DNA from: an uncultured Neglectibacter sp.
GTDB taxonomy: Bacteria > Bacillota > Clostridia > Oscillospirales > Acutalibacteraceae
DNA: 64,000 nucleotides
Assembly (NCBI GenBank): GCA_937958185.1
Contig: CALFFN010000004.1
Location: 1-64,000 of the forward strand
Direction of reading: 5' to 3'
Position numbers and translations under genes: made by a program. Below, in pieces: positions 40,978-54,427 of this stretch; position 1 is the stretch's first letter, and the number at the start of each line of letters is the position of its first letter. A model generated the notes under the pieces. That model saw nothing but the letters and a program-made list of their open reading frames with translations, ran no database searches and was not told the DNA's origin.

Positions 40978-43074
40978 TTATTCGGACTTTTTGCCGCGCT
41001 CGGAGATAATTTTCTCCGAAATGTTCTTGGGAACCTCAGCATAATGGGCAGGCTCCATAGTGTACTGTCCTCTGCCCTGGGTCTTGCTGCGCATATCGGT
41101 AGCATAACCGAACATGTCGGACAGGGGCACTTCGGAATTGACCTGCTGGGCGCCGGGAATGGCGTCCATGCCAAGGATCATGCCGCGGCGGGAGTTCAGG
41201 TCGCCGATAACGTCGCCCATGTACTCCTCGGGAGTGATGACCGTGACCTTCATGATGGGCTCCATCAAAACGGGGTCCGCCTTACGCATGGCTTCCTTGA
41301 ATGCCATGGAGCCGGCGATCTTAAACGCCATTTCAGAGGAGTCAACTTCATGATAAGAGCCGTCATACAGCGTGACCTTGACGTCCACAACGTTGTAGCC
41401 AGCCAGAACACCGGAGAGCATAGCGCCCTGAATGCCCTGATCGACAGCGGGGATATATTCCTTGGGAATAGAGCCGCCCACAACGGCGTTGACAAATTCA
41501 TAGCCCTTGCCGGGATTGGGCTCAATGCGGATCTTGACGTGACCGTACTGACCTTTACCGCCGGACTGACGGGCATACTTGGTGTCCACATCGGCGTTGC
41601 CGCGAATGGTTTCCTTATAGGCGACCTGGGGCTTGCCGACATTTGCCTCCACCTTGAATTCACGGAGCAGACGGTCCACAATGATCTCCAGATGGAGCTC
41701 GCCCATACCGGCGATGATGGTCTGACCCGTTTCCTCATCGGTATATGCCTTAAAGGTGGGGTCTTCCTCAGCCAGCTTGGAAAGGGCGATGCCCATTTTC
41801 TCCTGACCAGCCTTCGTCTTGGGCTCGATTGCCACGCGGATCACAGGATCGGGGAATTCCATGGATTCCAGAATGACCGGGTGCTTTTCATCGCACAGGG
41901 TATCGCCGGTGGTGGTATTCTTCAGACCAACGGCAGCGGCGATGTCGCCGGCGTACACATGGTCGATATCCTTCCGATCGTTGGCGTGCATCTGCACGAT
42001 ACGGCCCATGCGCTCGTTGTTGTCCTTCACAGAGTTGTACACGGAAGAACCGGCGGCGATAGAGCCGGAATACACACGGAAGAAGCACAGCTTGCCCACA
42101 AAGGGGTCGGTGGCGATCTTAAATGCCAGCGCTGCAAAGGGCTCCTCATCGGAAGAATGGCGGACGACCTCTTCCTCGGTGTCGGGGTTCACGCCCTTGA
42201 TGGGAGGAACGTCCACAGGGGAGGGCATATAGTCCACGATAGCGTCCAGAAGCTTCTGGACACCCTTGTTCTTGTAGGAAGTACCGCAGGTCACGGGCAC
42301 CATGTGGTTGGCGATGGTGGACTTGCGGATACAGTTCTTGATCTCCTCAATGGTCAGCTCCTGACCGTCGAGGTATTTCTCCATCAGATCATCGTCCAGC
42401 TCCGCCACATGCTCGATCATCTCGGCATGGTACTGCTGAGCCTTCTCCAGCATATCGGCGGGGATATCCTCACAGCGGATATCCTTGCCCAGGTCGTCGT
42501 AATAGACATATGCCTTCATTTCCACCAGGTCGATGATGCCCTTGAAGGTATCCTCGGCGCCGATGGGCAGCTGAATGGGGACTGCGTTGCACTTCAGACG
42601 GTCCTTCATCATCTGCACCACACGGTAGAAGTCCGCGCCCATAATGTCCATCTTGTTGACGTACGCCATGCGGGGCACCTTGTACTCGTCCGCCTGGCGC
42701 CACACGGTTTCAGACTGGGGCTCAACGCCGCCTTTCGCGCAGAAAACGGTTACGGAACCGTCCAGAACGCGCAGGGAGCGCTGCACCTCCACAGTGAAGT
42801 CCACGTGGCCGGGAGTGTCGATGATGTTGATCCTTGTCCGGCGACCCTGATGGTCAGGCCAGAAACAGGTGGTCGCGGCAGAAGTGATGGTGATACCACG
42901 CTCCTGCTCCTGCGCCATCCAGTCCATGGTGGCAGAGCCGTCGTGAGTTTCACCGATCTTATAGTTGACGCCTGTATAGAACAGGATCCGTTCGGTGGTC
43001 GTAGTCTTACCGGCGTCAATGTGAGCCATGATGCCGATATTTCTGGTTTGCTCCAGTGCTACTTCTCTTGCCAT
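40978..43074 (-). CDS. fusA: translation elongation factor G
   Basis: The 698-residue translocase GTPase has G1 AHIDAGKTTTTERIL, the switch region ERGITITSAATTCFW, and IIDTPGHVDFTVEV (G3) with VNKMD (G4). Domains II to V follow, including the domain IV stretch QSGGKGQYGHVKIRIEP. ATG 43074 gives the standard MAREVALEQTRNIGIMAHIDAG start; the GGAGG upstream is 12 bases away, somewhat long. It follows rpsG by 55 bases and belongs to the rpsL-rpsG-fusA operon. Confidence 0.98.
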   Translation of the reverse strand: MAREVALEQTRNIGIMAHIDAGKTTTTERILFYTGVNYKIGETHDGSATMDWMAQEQERGITITSAATTCFWPDHQGRRTRINIIDTPGHVDFTVEVQRSLRVLDGSVTVFCAKGGVEPQSETVWRQADEYKVPRMAYVNKMDIMGADFYRVVQMMKDRLKCNAVPIQLPIGAEDTFKGIIDLVEMKAYVYYDDLGKDIRCEDIPADMLEKAQQYHAEMIEHVAELDDDLMEKYLDGQELTIEEIKNCIRKSTIANHMVPVTCGTSYKNKGVQKLLDAIVDYMPSPVDVPPIKGVNPDTEEEVVRHSSDEEPFAALAFKIATDPFVGKLCFFRVYSGSIAAGSSVYNSVKDNNERMGRIVQMHANDRKDIDHVYAGDIAAAVGLKNTTTGDTLCDEKHPVILESMEFPDPVIRVAIEPKTKAGQEKMGIALSKLAEEDPTFKAYTDEETGQTIIAGMGELHLEIIVDRLLREFKVEANVGKPQVAYKETIRGNADVDTKYARQSGGKGQYGHVKIRIEPNPGKGYEFVNAVVGGSIPKEYIPAVDQGIQGAMLSGVLAGYNVVDVKVTLYDGSYHEVDSSEMAFKIAGSMAFKEAMRKADPVLMEPIMKVTVITPEEYMGDVIGDLNSRRGMILGMDAIPGAQQVNSEVPLSDMFGYATDMRSKTQGRGQYTMEPAHYAEVPKNISEKIISERGKKSE

Positions 43075-43129
43075 AATGGCGATTATCCTCCTTTCGGCAC
43101 ACACAATAGATGCTTGTGCTGCTCAAAAA

Positions 43130-43600
43130 TTACCATCTGTAATGGGCGAAGGCACGGTTTGCCTCTGCCATCTTGTGTGTGTCTTCCCGCTTCTTCGCGG
43201 CGCCGCCTGCGCCGTTCATCGCGTCGAGGATCTCCCCGGCGAGACGTTCCTGCATGGTGCGCTCGGAACGCTGCCGCGCGTACTGAGTCATCCAGCGCAG
43301 ACCCAGGGTCTGGCGGCGCTCAGGACGGACCTCCATAGGCACCTGGTAGGTAGAACCGCCCACACGGCGGGACTTACACTCCAGGCTGGGCATGACATTT
43401 TCCATTGCCTGCTCGAAGACCTCCAGGGGTTCTTTCCCTGTCTTCTCCTGCACGATGCTGAAAGCGCCGTACACGATCTTCTGCGCCACGCCCTTTTTGC
43501 CGTCCAGCATGACATTGTTCACCAGACGGGTGACGAGCTTGGAATTGTACATGGGATCGGGCAAAACGTCGCGCTTTGCCACATTGCCTCTTCTTGGCAT
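43130..43600 (-). CDS. rpsG: 30S ribosomal protein S7
   Basis: 156 residues, standard length. It starts MPRRGNVAKRDVLPDPMYNS and has VNNVMLDGKKGVAQKI, GGSTYQVPMEVRPERRQTL (the 16S rRNA-binding loop) and a C-terminal ANRAFAHYRW. S7 organises the head of the 30S subunit and binds the decoding region. An AAGGAGGG site is spaced correctly before ATG 43600. It is second in the str operon. Confidence 0.99.
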   Translation of the reverse strand: MPRRGNVAKRDVLPDPMYNSKLVTRLVNNVMLDGKKGVAQKIVYGAFSIVQEKTGKEPLEVFEQAMENVMPSLECKSRRVGGSTYQVPMEVRPERRQTLGLRWMTQYARQRSERTMQERLAGEILDAMNGAGGAAKKREDTHKMAEANRAFAHYRW

Positions 43601-43797
43601 AATCTTCCCTCCTTCATAAAATGATATCATCGGTACTCGAAAGCCGAAACCGCTTTTTCAAAAGCAGCCTCCCTGCTTTCGCTTTGACCAATCGGCAAAT
43701 ATCGCGACCCCATGGGAATCTATACGATAAAATGCCTTTCCCGGGAAACCGGGCAGTCATAAAACTCTTTCCAAACAGATTTGCTTCTTTGGGAAGC

Positions 43798-44223
43798 TTA
43801 GCTCTTAGCGCCGGCCTTGGGACGCTTCGCGCCGTACTTGGAGCGGGCCTGCATTCTCTTGGCAACGCCCTGGGCGTCCAGAGTGCCGCGAATGATGTGG
43901 TAACGCACACCGGGCAGGTCACGGACACGACCGCCGCGGATCATCACCACGCTGTGCTCCTGCAGGTTGTGGCTGACACCGGGGATATAGGCGTTGACCT
44001 CGATCCCGTTGGAAAGCCGGACTCTGGCAAACTTACGCAGAGCGGAGTTGGGCTTCTTCGGGGTCTTGGTGCCGACCGTGGTGCACACGCCGCGCTTCTG
44101 GGGAGAATCCTGATCGATAGCGGTACGCTTCTTGGAGTTCCAACCTTTCAGCAGTGCAGGCGCCTTGCTCTTCTTCTCTGCAACGGAGCGACCGCTGCGA
44201 ATGAGCTGGTTAAAAGTAGGCAT
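43798..44223 (-). CDS. rpsL: 30S ribosomal protein S12
   Basis: 141 residues. It starts MPTFNQLIRSGR and contains KKPNSALRKFARVRLSNG (the decoding loop with the lysine positions affected in streptomycin resistance, all wild-type in appearance) and VMIRGGRVRDLPGVRYHIIRG. It is first gene of the str operon, with promoter at 44424-44453 and a leader containing a terminator-like hairpin. GAAGGAGG precedes the ATG. The 197-base gap to rpsG holds nothing I recognise. Confidence 0.99.
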   Translation of the reverse strand: MPTFNQLIRSGRSVAEKKSKAPALLKGWNSKKRTAIDQDSPQKRGVCTTVGTKTPKKPNSALRKFARVRLSNGIEVNAYIPGVSHNLQEHSVVMIRGGRVRDLPGVRYHIIRGTLDAQGVAKRMQARSKYGAKRPKAGAKS

Positions 44224-44332
44224 AGTGTTCCTCCTTCCTCAAGTATTCCGCAGGGACCTGCGGTTTTTGTATGTTCAGACACACAAAAACTAGCTTGTCT
44301 GTCTTCCCACCATAATATACGGGCGGTAACGG

Positions 44333-44362
44333 AAAAACGCACCCCGGTTCCCCGGAGTGCGG
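44333..44362 (-). terminator. terminator-like hairpin in the rpsL leader (rpoC terminator or attenuator)
   Basis: GCACTCCGG-GGAA-CCGGGGTGC followed by GTTTTT on the minus strand. It lies downstream of the TTGACA/TATACT promoter at 44424-44453, so it would stop both rpoC read-through and the new transcript unless it is regulated. Confidence 0.82.
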
Positions 44363-44423
44363 CTTTTCTTTGCGAGTGATCCCGCCAAAAAAGCAGGATT
44401 TACCCAGAGCCGCTCAGTTTAAG

Positions 44424-44453
44424 AGTATACCACTGAGACGGTTCTGTTGTCAA
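44424..44453 (-). promoter_or_regulatory. promoter of the rpsL-rpsG-fusA operon
   Basis: TTGACA (44448-44453) and TATACT (44424-44429) with an 18-base spacer. The leader to rpsL is about 190 bases and includes the hairpin at 44333-44362. Confidence 0.75.
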
Positions 44454-44528
44454 GCGTTTTTTCAGGAAAATCCGGCATTCTCCGCCGTTTTTCCGAAAGC
44501 GTGCCGTTTTTATTCTGAAAAGGAGGGC

Positions 44529-48137
<3,609 letters not shown>

Positions 48138-48155
48138 AACTGATATCTCCTCCTA

Positions 48156-51100
48156 TTATTCCAAGTCGTCTTCGTCGTCCATGATGAAATCGTCCTCGTC
48201 GTCCTCATCATCGTCAAAGTCGTCTTCGTCCTCGTCCGACAGGACGCCGTCCATCAGCAGATCGTCGGCGTCCTCCACGGAATAGCCGTCCAGATCGTCC
48301 GCCACGTTTTCTTCGTCGAACATGGCGCTGCTGCGGTTGAAGCCCATATCATCGTCATCGTCGAAGTTCTGCCGCAGATCGACCACATCGCCGTTCTGAT
48401 CCAGCACATTGACGTCCAGACCCAGGGACTGCAGCTCCTTGATGAGCACCTTGAAGGATTCCGGGATACCGGGGGTGGGAATGTTCTGCCCCTTGACGAT
48501 GGCTTCGTAGGTCTTGACACGACCCACGACATCGTCGGACTTGACGGTGAGTATCTCCTGCAGGGTGTAGGCGGCGCCGTATGCTTCCAGCGCCCACACT
48601 TCCATTTCGCCGAAGCGCTGTCCGCCGAACTGCGCCTTGCCGCCCAAAGGCTGCTGGGTGACCAGGGAGTAGGGACCCGTGCTGCGGGCATGAATTTTAT
48701 CGTCTACCAGATGGTGGAGCTTCAAATAGTACATGTAGCCCACGGTGATGGGATTGTCAAAGTACTCGCCGGTCCTGCCGTCACGGAGCCAGAACTTGCC
48801 GTCCTCGCTCATGTCCACCATTTTCAGGCATTCCCGGATATCGGATTCCTGGGCGCCGTCAAAAACGGGGGTCATGATCTTCCAGCCGAGAGCCTTGGCA
48901 GCCATGCCCAGATGGACCTCCAGCACCTGACCAATGTTCATACGGGAAGGCACGCCCAGGGGGTTCAGCACGATATCCAGCGGGGTGCCGTCGGGCAGGA
49001 AGGGCATTTCCTCCTCCGGCATAATGCGGCACACAACGCCCTTGTTGCCGTGACGGCCTGCCATCTTGTCGCCCACGGAGATCTTTCTCTTCTGGGCGAT
49101 GTAGCAGCGCACCACTTTATTGACGCCGGGGGACAGCTCGTCATGGCTGTTTTCCCGGGTGAACACGTCCACATCTACCACTACGCCGTATTCGCCGTGG
49201 GGCACCCGGAGGGAGGTATCCCTCACCTCTCTTGCCTTTTCACCGAAAATGGCGCGGAGCAGCCGCTCTTCCGCGGTCAGCTCGGTCTCGCCCTTGGGGG
49301 TGACCTTGCCCACCAAGATGTCGCCGGCACGGACGTCGGCGCCTACACGGATAATGCCCCGGTCGTCCAGGTCCTTCAGCAGGTCGTCGTTGACATTGGG
49401 GATATCGCGGGTGATCTCCTCGGGACCCAGCTTGGTGTCCCGGGCTTCCATTTCGTACTCTTCAATATGAATGGAGGTGTACACATCGTCCCGCACCATT
49501 TTTTCATTGAGCAGCACGGCGTCCTCATAGTTATAGCCTTCCCAGGTCATAAAGCCGATCAGGGCGTTGCGCCCCAAAGCGATCTCACCGTTCTTGATGC
49601 CGGGACCGTCGGCGATGACGTCCCCCTCCTCCACGCGGTCGCCGATGGAGACCACGGGCACCTGATTGATACAGGTGCTCTGGTTGGAGCGCATGAACTT
49701 GATGATCTCGTAATCGTCAATGTCGCCGTTGTCGGCGGTAACCCGCACCAGATCGGCGCTGACGGATTTGACCACGCCGCCGCGCTTTGCCAGCACGCAC
49801 ACGCCGGAATCCACGCCGGCCTTATATTCCATGCCGGTGCCGATGATGGGGCTTTCGGTCTTCAGCAGCGGCACTGCCTGTCTCTGCTGGTTGGAGCCCA
49901 TCAGGGCGCGGTTGGTATCGTCATGCTCCAGGAAGGGGATCATGGCGGTGGCGACGGAGACCACCATGCGGGGGGTGATATCCATGTAATCCGCGCGGGA
50001 GGCTTCCACCTCCACAAATTCGTCACGGTAACGACCGACCACCTTGGGGCGGGCAAAACGTCCCTTTTCGTCCAGGGGTTCGTTGGCCTGCGCCACGATG
50101 AAATCATCTTCCATGTCGGCAGTCATATAGGTCACTTCATCGGTGACCACGCCGGTCTTCTTATTCACCTTGCGGAAGGGCGCTTCGATAAAGCCGTATT
50201 CGTTGATACGGGCAAAGGTCGCCAGATAGGAGATCAGACCGATGTTGGGTCCTTCGGGGGTTTCCACAGGGCACATGCGCCCATAGTGGGTATAATGTAC
50301 GTCACGGACCTCAAAGCTTGCCCTGTCGCGGGACAGACCGCCGGGACCCAATGCCGACAGACGGCGCTTGTGGGTCAGCTCTGCCAGAGGGTTTGTCTGA
50401 TCCATGAACTGGGATAACGGGGAGGAACCGAAAAATTCCTTGATCGCCGCCACAACGGGACGGATATTGATGAGCGAATGGGGGGTCAGCTGCTCCTGAT
50501 CCTGCGCCTGCAAAGTCATGCGCTCCCGGATCACCCTCTCCAGACGGGAGAAGCCGATACGGAACTGGTTCTGCAGCAGCTCGCCGACGGAACGGATACG
50601 GCGGTTGCCCAGATGGTCGATATCGTCGGTAACGCCCAGCCCCACCGCCAGGCAGTTCATATAGTTGACGGAAGCAAAAATGTCGTCCACTGTGATATGG
50701 TTGGGGATCAGGTCCTTCCGGCGGGCTTTCAACGCGGCTTTCAACGCGGCTTCATCGTTCCCGGAGGATTCCAGAATCTCCTGCAGGACCTGAAAGCACA
50801 CGCGCTCGTTTATCTCGCATTCGGCTTTGGCGTCGAAATCCACATATTTGGAAATATCCACCATGCCGTTGGAAATGATCTTGACCTCCTTGTCGCCTAC
50901 GGTCACCACAGCGACCATGACGCCGGCGTCGTCCATCTGGCGGGCAAGCTCACGGTTCACAGTGGTCCCGGCTTCCGCCAGCACCTCGCCGGTGGCGGGG
51001 CTGACCACAGGCTGGGACAGGGTCTGTCCCACAAGACGACCCTCCAGGTTCAGCTTCTTATTATATTTGTAGCGACCCACCCGGGAAAGATCGTACCGGC

Positions 51101-51890
51101 GGGCGTCAAAGAACAGACCGTTGATGTGCGCCTGGGCGCTTTCAATGGTGGGAGGCTCGCTGGGGCGCAGCTTGCGGTAAATCTCAAACAGCGCTTCCTC
51201 CGTGGTTTTACAGGTATCCTTTTCGATGGTAGCCCGCATTCTGTCGTCGTCGCCGAAGAAATCCAGCAGCTGCTGGTCCGTACCCAGACCAAGGCAGCGC
51301 AGGAACACGGTAACGGGCATTTTCCTGTTCTTGTCGATCCGGACGTAGAACACATCGTTGACGTCGTTCTCATATTCCAGCCATGCGCCGCGGTTGGGGA
51401 TAATGGTGGAGGAGAACAGTTCCTTGCCGGAACGGTCGTAATCCATCTTATAGTATACGCCGGGAGAACGCACCAGCTGGGAGACAATAACGCGCTCCGC
51501 GCCGTTGATGACGAAGGTGCCGCTCTGGGTCATCAGGGGGAAATCGCCCATGTAGACCTCGGACTCCTTGATCTCTCCCGTTTCCTTATTGAGCAGGCGC
51601 GCAGTCACCCGGAGAGCGGCGGCGTAGGTTGCATCACGTTCCTTGCATTCCGATACACTGTAATTAGGCTTGTCGTCCAGCTTGTAATCCACAAAATCGA
51701 GAACAAGGTTATTGTTGAAATCCGTAATGCCGGAAACGTCCTCGAAAACCTCTTTCAGACCTTCGTTCAGGAACCACTGATAGGAGTCCTTCTGGACCTC
51801 GATCAGATTGGGCATTTTCAGAACTTCCTCGATTTTGGAAAAGCTCATGCGAGTATTCTTGCCTAATTTTACCGGTTTTACATTCACCAT
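48156..51890 (-). CDS. rpoB: RNA polymerase beta subunit
   Basis: About 1244 residues. It begins KPVKLGKNTRMSFSKIEEVL and contains the rifampicin-region segment SSPLSQFMDQTNPLAELTHKRRLSALGPGGLSRDRA, with sensitive-type residues (S, Q, D, H and R at the usual positions). DKMAGRHGNKGVV and GGKAQFGGQRFGEMEVWALEAYGAA follow. The last 60 residues are strongly acidic (EDEDDFDDDEDDEDDF). Start choice: ATG 51890; GTG codons at 51896 and 51902 are in frame and closer to the GGAG. It has its own promoter at 52104-52132; no rplL precedes it. Confidence 0.98.
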   Translation of the reverse strand: MVNVKPVKLGKNTRMSFSKIEEVLKMPNLIEVQKDSYQWFLNEGLKEVFEDVSGITDFNNNLVLDFVDYKLDDKPNYSVSECKERDATYAAALRVTARLLNKETGEIKESEVYMGDFPLMTQSGTFVINGAERVIVSQLVRSPGVYYKMDYDRSGKELFSSTIIPNRGAWLEYENDVNDVFYVRIDKNRKMPVTVFLRCLGLGTDQQLLDFFGDDDRMRATIEKDTCKTTEEALFEIYRKLRPSEPPTIESAQAHINGLFFDARRYDLSRVGRYKYNKKLNLEGRLVGQTLSQPVVSPATGEVLAEAGTTVNRELARQMDDAGVMVAVVTVGDKEVKIISNGMVDISKYVDFDAKAECEINERVCFQVLQEILESSGNDEAALKAALKARRKDLIPNHITVDDIFASVNYMNCLAVGLGVTDDIDHLGNRRIRSVGELLQNQFRIGFSRLERVIRERMTLQAQDQEQLTPHSLINIRPVVAAIKEFFGSSPLSQFMDQTNPLAELTHKRRLSALGPGGLSRDRASFEVRDVHYTHYGRMCPVETPEGPNIGLISYLATFARINEYGFIEAPFRKVNKKTGVVTDEVTYMTADMEDDFIVAQANEPLDEKGRFARPKVVGRYRDEFVEVEASRADYMDITPRMVVSVATAMIPFLEHDDTNRALMGSNQQRQAVPLLKTESPIIGTGMEYKAGVDSGVCVLAKRGGVVKSVSADLVRVTADNGDIDDYEIIKFMRSNQSTCINQVPVVSIGDRVEEGDVIADGPGIKNGEIALGRNALIGFMTWEGYNYEDAVLLNEKMVRDDVYTSIHIEEYEMEARDTKLGPEEITRDIPNVNDDLLKDLDDRGIIRVGADVRAGDILVGKVTPKGETELTAEERLLRAIFGEKAREVRDTSLRVPHGEYGVVVDVDVFTRENSHDELSPGVNKVVRCYIAQKRKISVGDKMAGRHGNKGVVCRIMPEEEMPFLPDGTPLDIVLNPLGVPSRMNIGQVLEVHLGMAAKALGWKIMTPVFDGAQESDIRECLKMVDMSEDGKFWLRDGRTGEYFDNPITVGYMYYLKLHHLVDDKIHARSTGPYSLVTQQPLGGKAQFGGQRFGEMEVWALEAYGAAYTLQEILTVKSDDVVGRVKTYEAIVKGQNIPTPGIPESFKVLIKELQSLGLDVNVLDQNGDVVDLRQNFDDDDDMGFNRSSAMFDEENVADDLDGYSVEDADDLLMDGVLSDEDEDDFDDDEDDEDDFIMDDEDDLE

Positions 51891-52164
51891 TGGCACAGCC
51901 ACTCCAATCTTTTCATACAGTTATTTGGTTTTTCACATTCGTTCGACATAACGGGTAAAAGCCCTTGCCGTATTTTACAGGGAAGTAAAAATTTTCGACA
52001 AAAAAATCATTTTTCCATAAATCCGGGGTTGATTCTTTGTCTAACCTGTGCTATACTGACAAAGGTAATAAGGATACTTCTGCCCATTATGGTGCAGTAT
52101 ATTATTGTATAACAGAATTTTCCTTTTGTCAACCCCCTTTCCGGGGTTCTTTTTCTATTTTTGC
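51891..52164 (-). other. rpoB leader region
   Basis: The untranslated leader from the promoter at 52104 is about 200 bases and AT-rich. I see no second gene, no clear L10-binding fold and no terminator hairpin in it. Confidence 0.5.
52104..52132 (-). promoter_or_regulatory. promoter of rpoBC
   Basis: Perfect TTGACA (52127-52132) and TACAAT (52104-52109), 17-base spacer, minus strand, just downstream of the terminator at 52165. Confidence 0.82.
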
Positions 52165-52199
52165 GAAAAAAGAGACGGTCGAAAGACCGTCTCTTTTTG
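52165..52199. terminator. terminator of the Rrf2/membrane protein unit
   Basis: AAAAAGAGACGGTC-GAAA-GACCGTCTCTTTTT, a perfect stem with a tetraloop, active in both directions in principle. Confidence 0.93.
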
Positions 52200-52232
52200 T
52201 TTCCTCATTTTTCCGTATTCCCTTCCAAATTT

Positions 52233-52565
52233 TCAGGGGCTGCTCCTGCGCCGTACCGCCTGTCCCAGATAAAACAGGGCTGTTCCCAGCACAGCGCCCA
52301 ATAGGCAAAACAGCGTGGGCGCCAGAATTATCAGGCTGACAAGCTGCGCGTAGTTCACTGTGTGCGACGCTGCAAGCTCCAGCACGAGCCACAAGAGGAC
52401 CAGCAGTGCCGGGAACAGCCACCGCACCAGCCGCTTGCCGTGCTTCAGCGCGGCATACTGCGCCCCCGCCCCAATCAGCAGGCAGAGGGTCAGCGCGATC
52501 CATGCCCCGGGCAGCAGCCCTCCGCCGAAAAGCAGCACAAGAACTGTGTAAGTCCCCATTTTCAT
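52233..52565 (-). CDS. small membrane protein
   Basis: The 110-residue protein is very hydrophobic, with about three to four membrane helices (TVLVLLFGGGLLPGAWIALTL, LFPALLVLLWLVLELAAS, LVSLIILAPTLFCLLGAVLG) and a basic C-terminus. I do not recognise the family. Its ATG overlaps the stop of the Rrf2 regulator gene (ATGA), so the two are co-translated and the regulator may control this gene. Confidence 0.75.
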   Translation of the reverse strand: MKMGTYTVLVLLFGGGLLPGAWIALTLCLLIGAGAQYAALKHGKRLVRWLFPALLVLLWLVLELAASHTVNYAQLVSLIILAPTLFCLLGAVLGTALFYLGQAVRRRSSP

Positions 52566-52960
52566 TCTACCTCCCGGCAGATCATTTCAAAATTGTAGGA
52601 ATCCAATTCCTCCCGCACCTTTTCGGAAATCTCCTTGTAAATACCGTGCAGCTTGCACCCTGCCCTGCCGCAGCTGTATTCCTCTTTCTCACAGCGGCAG
52701 AGCATATACGGACCCTCTACGGATTCCACTACTTCCCGCAGGGTGATCTCCGCCGGCGGCTTTGCCAGCATATAACCGCCCTTGACACCCTTAAAGGAAC
52801 ACACCATGCCCTGGCTGACCAGGTCCCGCAGGATCTTCAGGCAGAACCGCAGGGGAACATCGACCTGCTCCGCAATGGTTTTTGCATCGCAGCGTTCCGG
52901 GTGCTCCGTCAGATATTCTACGATCCTCACGGCGTAGTCCGCTTCCAAAGTCATTACCAT
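52562..52960 (-). CDS. Rrf2-family transcriptional regulator
   Basis: The 132-residue regulator has a winged helix at residues 1-70 (LEADYAVRIVEYLTEHP, TIAEQVDVPLRFCLKILRDLV, GVKGGYMLAKPP) and then a cysteine-rich loop with C88, C90, C97 and C102 (LCRCEKEEYSCGRAGCKLH). This fits the IscR/NsrR-type 2Fe-2S or 4Fe-4S sensors, so it probably senses Fe-S status, nitric oxide or redox. It is coupled to a small membrane protein; no isc or suf genes are nearby, so its target is unknown. Confidence 0.9.
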   Translation of the reverse strand: MVMTLEADYAVRIVEYLTEHPERCDAKTIAEQVDVPLRFCLKILRDLVSQGMVCSFKGVKGGYMLAKPPAEITLREVVESVEGPYMLCRCEKEEYSCGRAGCKLHGIYKEISEKVREELDSYNFEMICREVE

Positions 52961-52989
52961 ATTTTTACTCCATTTGCACTCACTCTTAT

Positions 52990-53013
52990 ACCTCCCCTTT
53001 CAGGGGAGGTATA
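52990..53013. terminator. hairpin downstream of the 69-residue gene
   Basis: ACCTCCCCTTT-CAGGGGAGGT can form a stem but lacks a clear T run on the minus strand; a weak terminator for the rpoD unit is possible. Confidence 0.4.
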
Positions 53014-53067
53014 AAGGGGGTTCTGGTGGTGGGGAAATCCAAAAAGCCTGCAATCTTATTTTGCTGC

Positions 53068-53277
53068 TTATTTCAACAGATAATATCTTCCGTCTGCTGT
53101 TTTTGCCAGAATGCCCTGTCTGACCAGCACATCGTTCACCCTCGGGAACGCCCGGGGGTTGAACACCCCGGCAGCCTCCAGCGTTTTTGCAGTTTGCTCT
53201 GAAACCGCGCCGCACTTTTTCAGCCGCCTGATAATATAATTTCTTCTAATGATCGGAACAGGAACTACAAAGCCCAT
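53068..53277 (-). CDS. 69-residue basic hypothetical protein
   Basis: MGFVVPVPIIRRNYIIRRLKKCGA..., a short basic protein that reads like a small winged-helix or helical DNA/RNA-binding domain (AKTLEAAGVFNPRAFPRVNDVLVRQGILAKTADGRYYL). It has AGGAGGG ahead of ATG 53277 and follows rpoD by 12 bases, so it is in the rpoD operon. I do not recognise a family. Confidence 0.75.
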   Translation of the reverse strand: MGFVVPVPIIRRNYIIRRLKKCGAVSEQTAKTLEAAGVFNPRAFPRVNDVLVRQGILAKTADGRYYLLK

Positions 53278-53289
53278 GCCGCAGCCCTC

Positions 53290-54390
<1,101 letters not shown>

Positions 54391-54427
54391 ATGTCCCATT
54401 CCTTTCTTTTTCGCCAGCGGGGGAAGG

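Noticed and set aside
40951..43338. 795-codon plus-strand open frame
   Set aside because: Antisense shadow of fusA and rpsG, with no recognisable domains or ribosome site.
50340..50460. Rifampicin-resistance substitutions in rpoB
   Set aside because: The cluster I residues read as wild type (SSPLSQFMDQTNPL and HKRRLSALGPGG).
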